From positions 1,973,354-1,997,685 of the forward strand of contig BLXT01002832.1 of NCBI GenBank assembly GCA_019648995.1: a DNA stretch of 24,332 bases, read 5' to 3'. Shown one piece after another: positions 24,283 to 24,332 of this stretch. The notes under the pieces were generated by a model. It was not told where the DNA came from. It saw only the letters and a list, made by a program, of their open reading frames with translations, and made no database searches. Position 1 is the first letter of the stretch, and each line of letters starts with the position of its first letter. Position numbers and translations under genes: made by a program. The stretch comes from Plakobranchus ocellatus (lineage: Eukaryota; Mollusca; Gastropoda; Plakobranchidae).

Positions 24283-24332
24283 AAAACAACAAAAAGAAAC
24301 AGAATACAGCAAAACAAAAAAACTTCATCTGT
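24052..24332 (-). other. DGK intron (3' part), low complexity
   Basis: Intron upstream of the first visible DGK exon. It holds the C22 run and an A/C-rich stretch of AAAAC-type repeats to the window edge. The preceding exon is not visible. Confidence 0.8.
24218..24239. repeat. C22 homopolymer
   Basis: Twenty-two consecutive C on the + strand, followed by a nine-A run and AAAAC-type repeats. The length may be imprecise because such runs are sequenced poorly. Confidence 0.95.

Overview
The window is AT-rich nuclear DNA of an invertebrate animal. It has spliced genes with GT-AG introns, long homopolymer runs, a tRNA-derived SINE remnant and a 541-base assembly gap. No operons, ribosome binding sites or prokaryotic mobile elements are seen. 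The protein sequences are animal-like throughout. The frequent TAGGCCTA and TACATGTA palindromes fit my impression of marine invertebrates such as molluscs, but the species cannot be named from this evidence.

Two recognisable genes converge tail to tail. On the + strand, the last three coding exons of the translation factor eIF4A (642-779, 1264-1433, 4305-4449) encode about 150 C-terminal residues, the RecA-like domain 2 with helicase motifs IV, V and VI. A U-rich 3'UTR follows, with candidate poly(A) signals at 4856 and 5469. On the - strand, eight well-supported exons plus one doubtful micro-exon, running from 24051 down to 15480, encode the C-terminal ~290 residues of a type II diacylglycerol kinase (delta/eta class): a helical linker region and a C-terminal SAM domain. 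The catalytic domains and 5' exons of both genes lie outside the window.

The 5.5-15.4 kb interval between them has no convincing coding sequence. It probably contains the DGK 3'UTR at its right end. It holds a diverged short repeat family (6.8-8.1 kb), a two-copy 79-bp tandem duplication (8263-8422), a GC-rich island of unknown origin (~7380-7590), the N gap, and a pair of short hairpins (13.03-13.15 kb). All eight TACATGTA palindromes found in the window lie between 5956 and 12932.

Introns of the DGK gene hold a diverged 23-24-bp minisatellite (~21816-22260), a tRNA-derived SINE fragment (~18855-18945), a 33-bp tandem pair, a CA microsatellite and a 22-base C run. The large eIF4A intron contains a broken acidic coding-like stretch (3411-3641) that may be transposon debris. 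The two genes have no pathway link; their adjacency looks like ordinary genome arrangement. I found no convincing new biological system. The strongest unexplained signals are the repeat arrays, the clustered palindrome and the paired hairpins.
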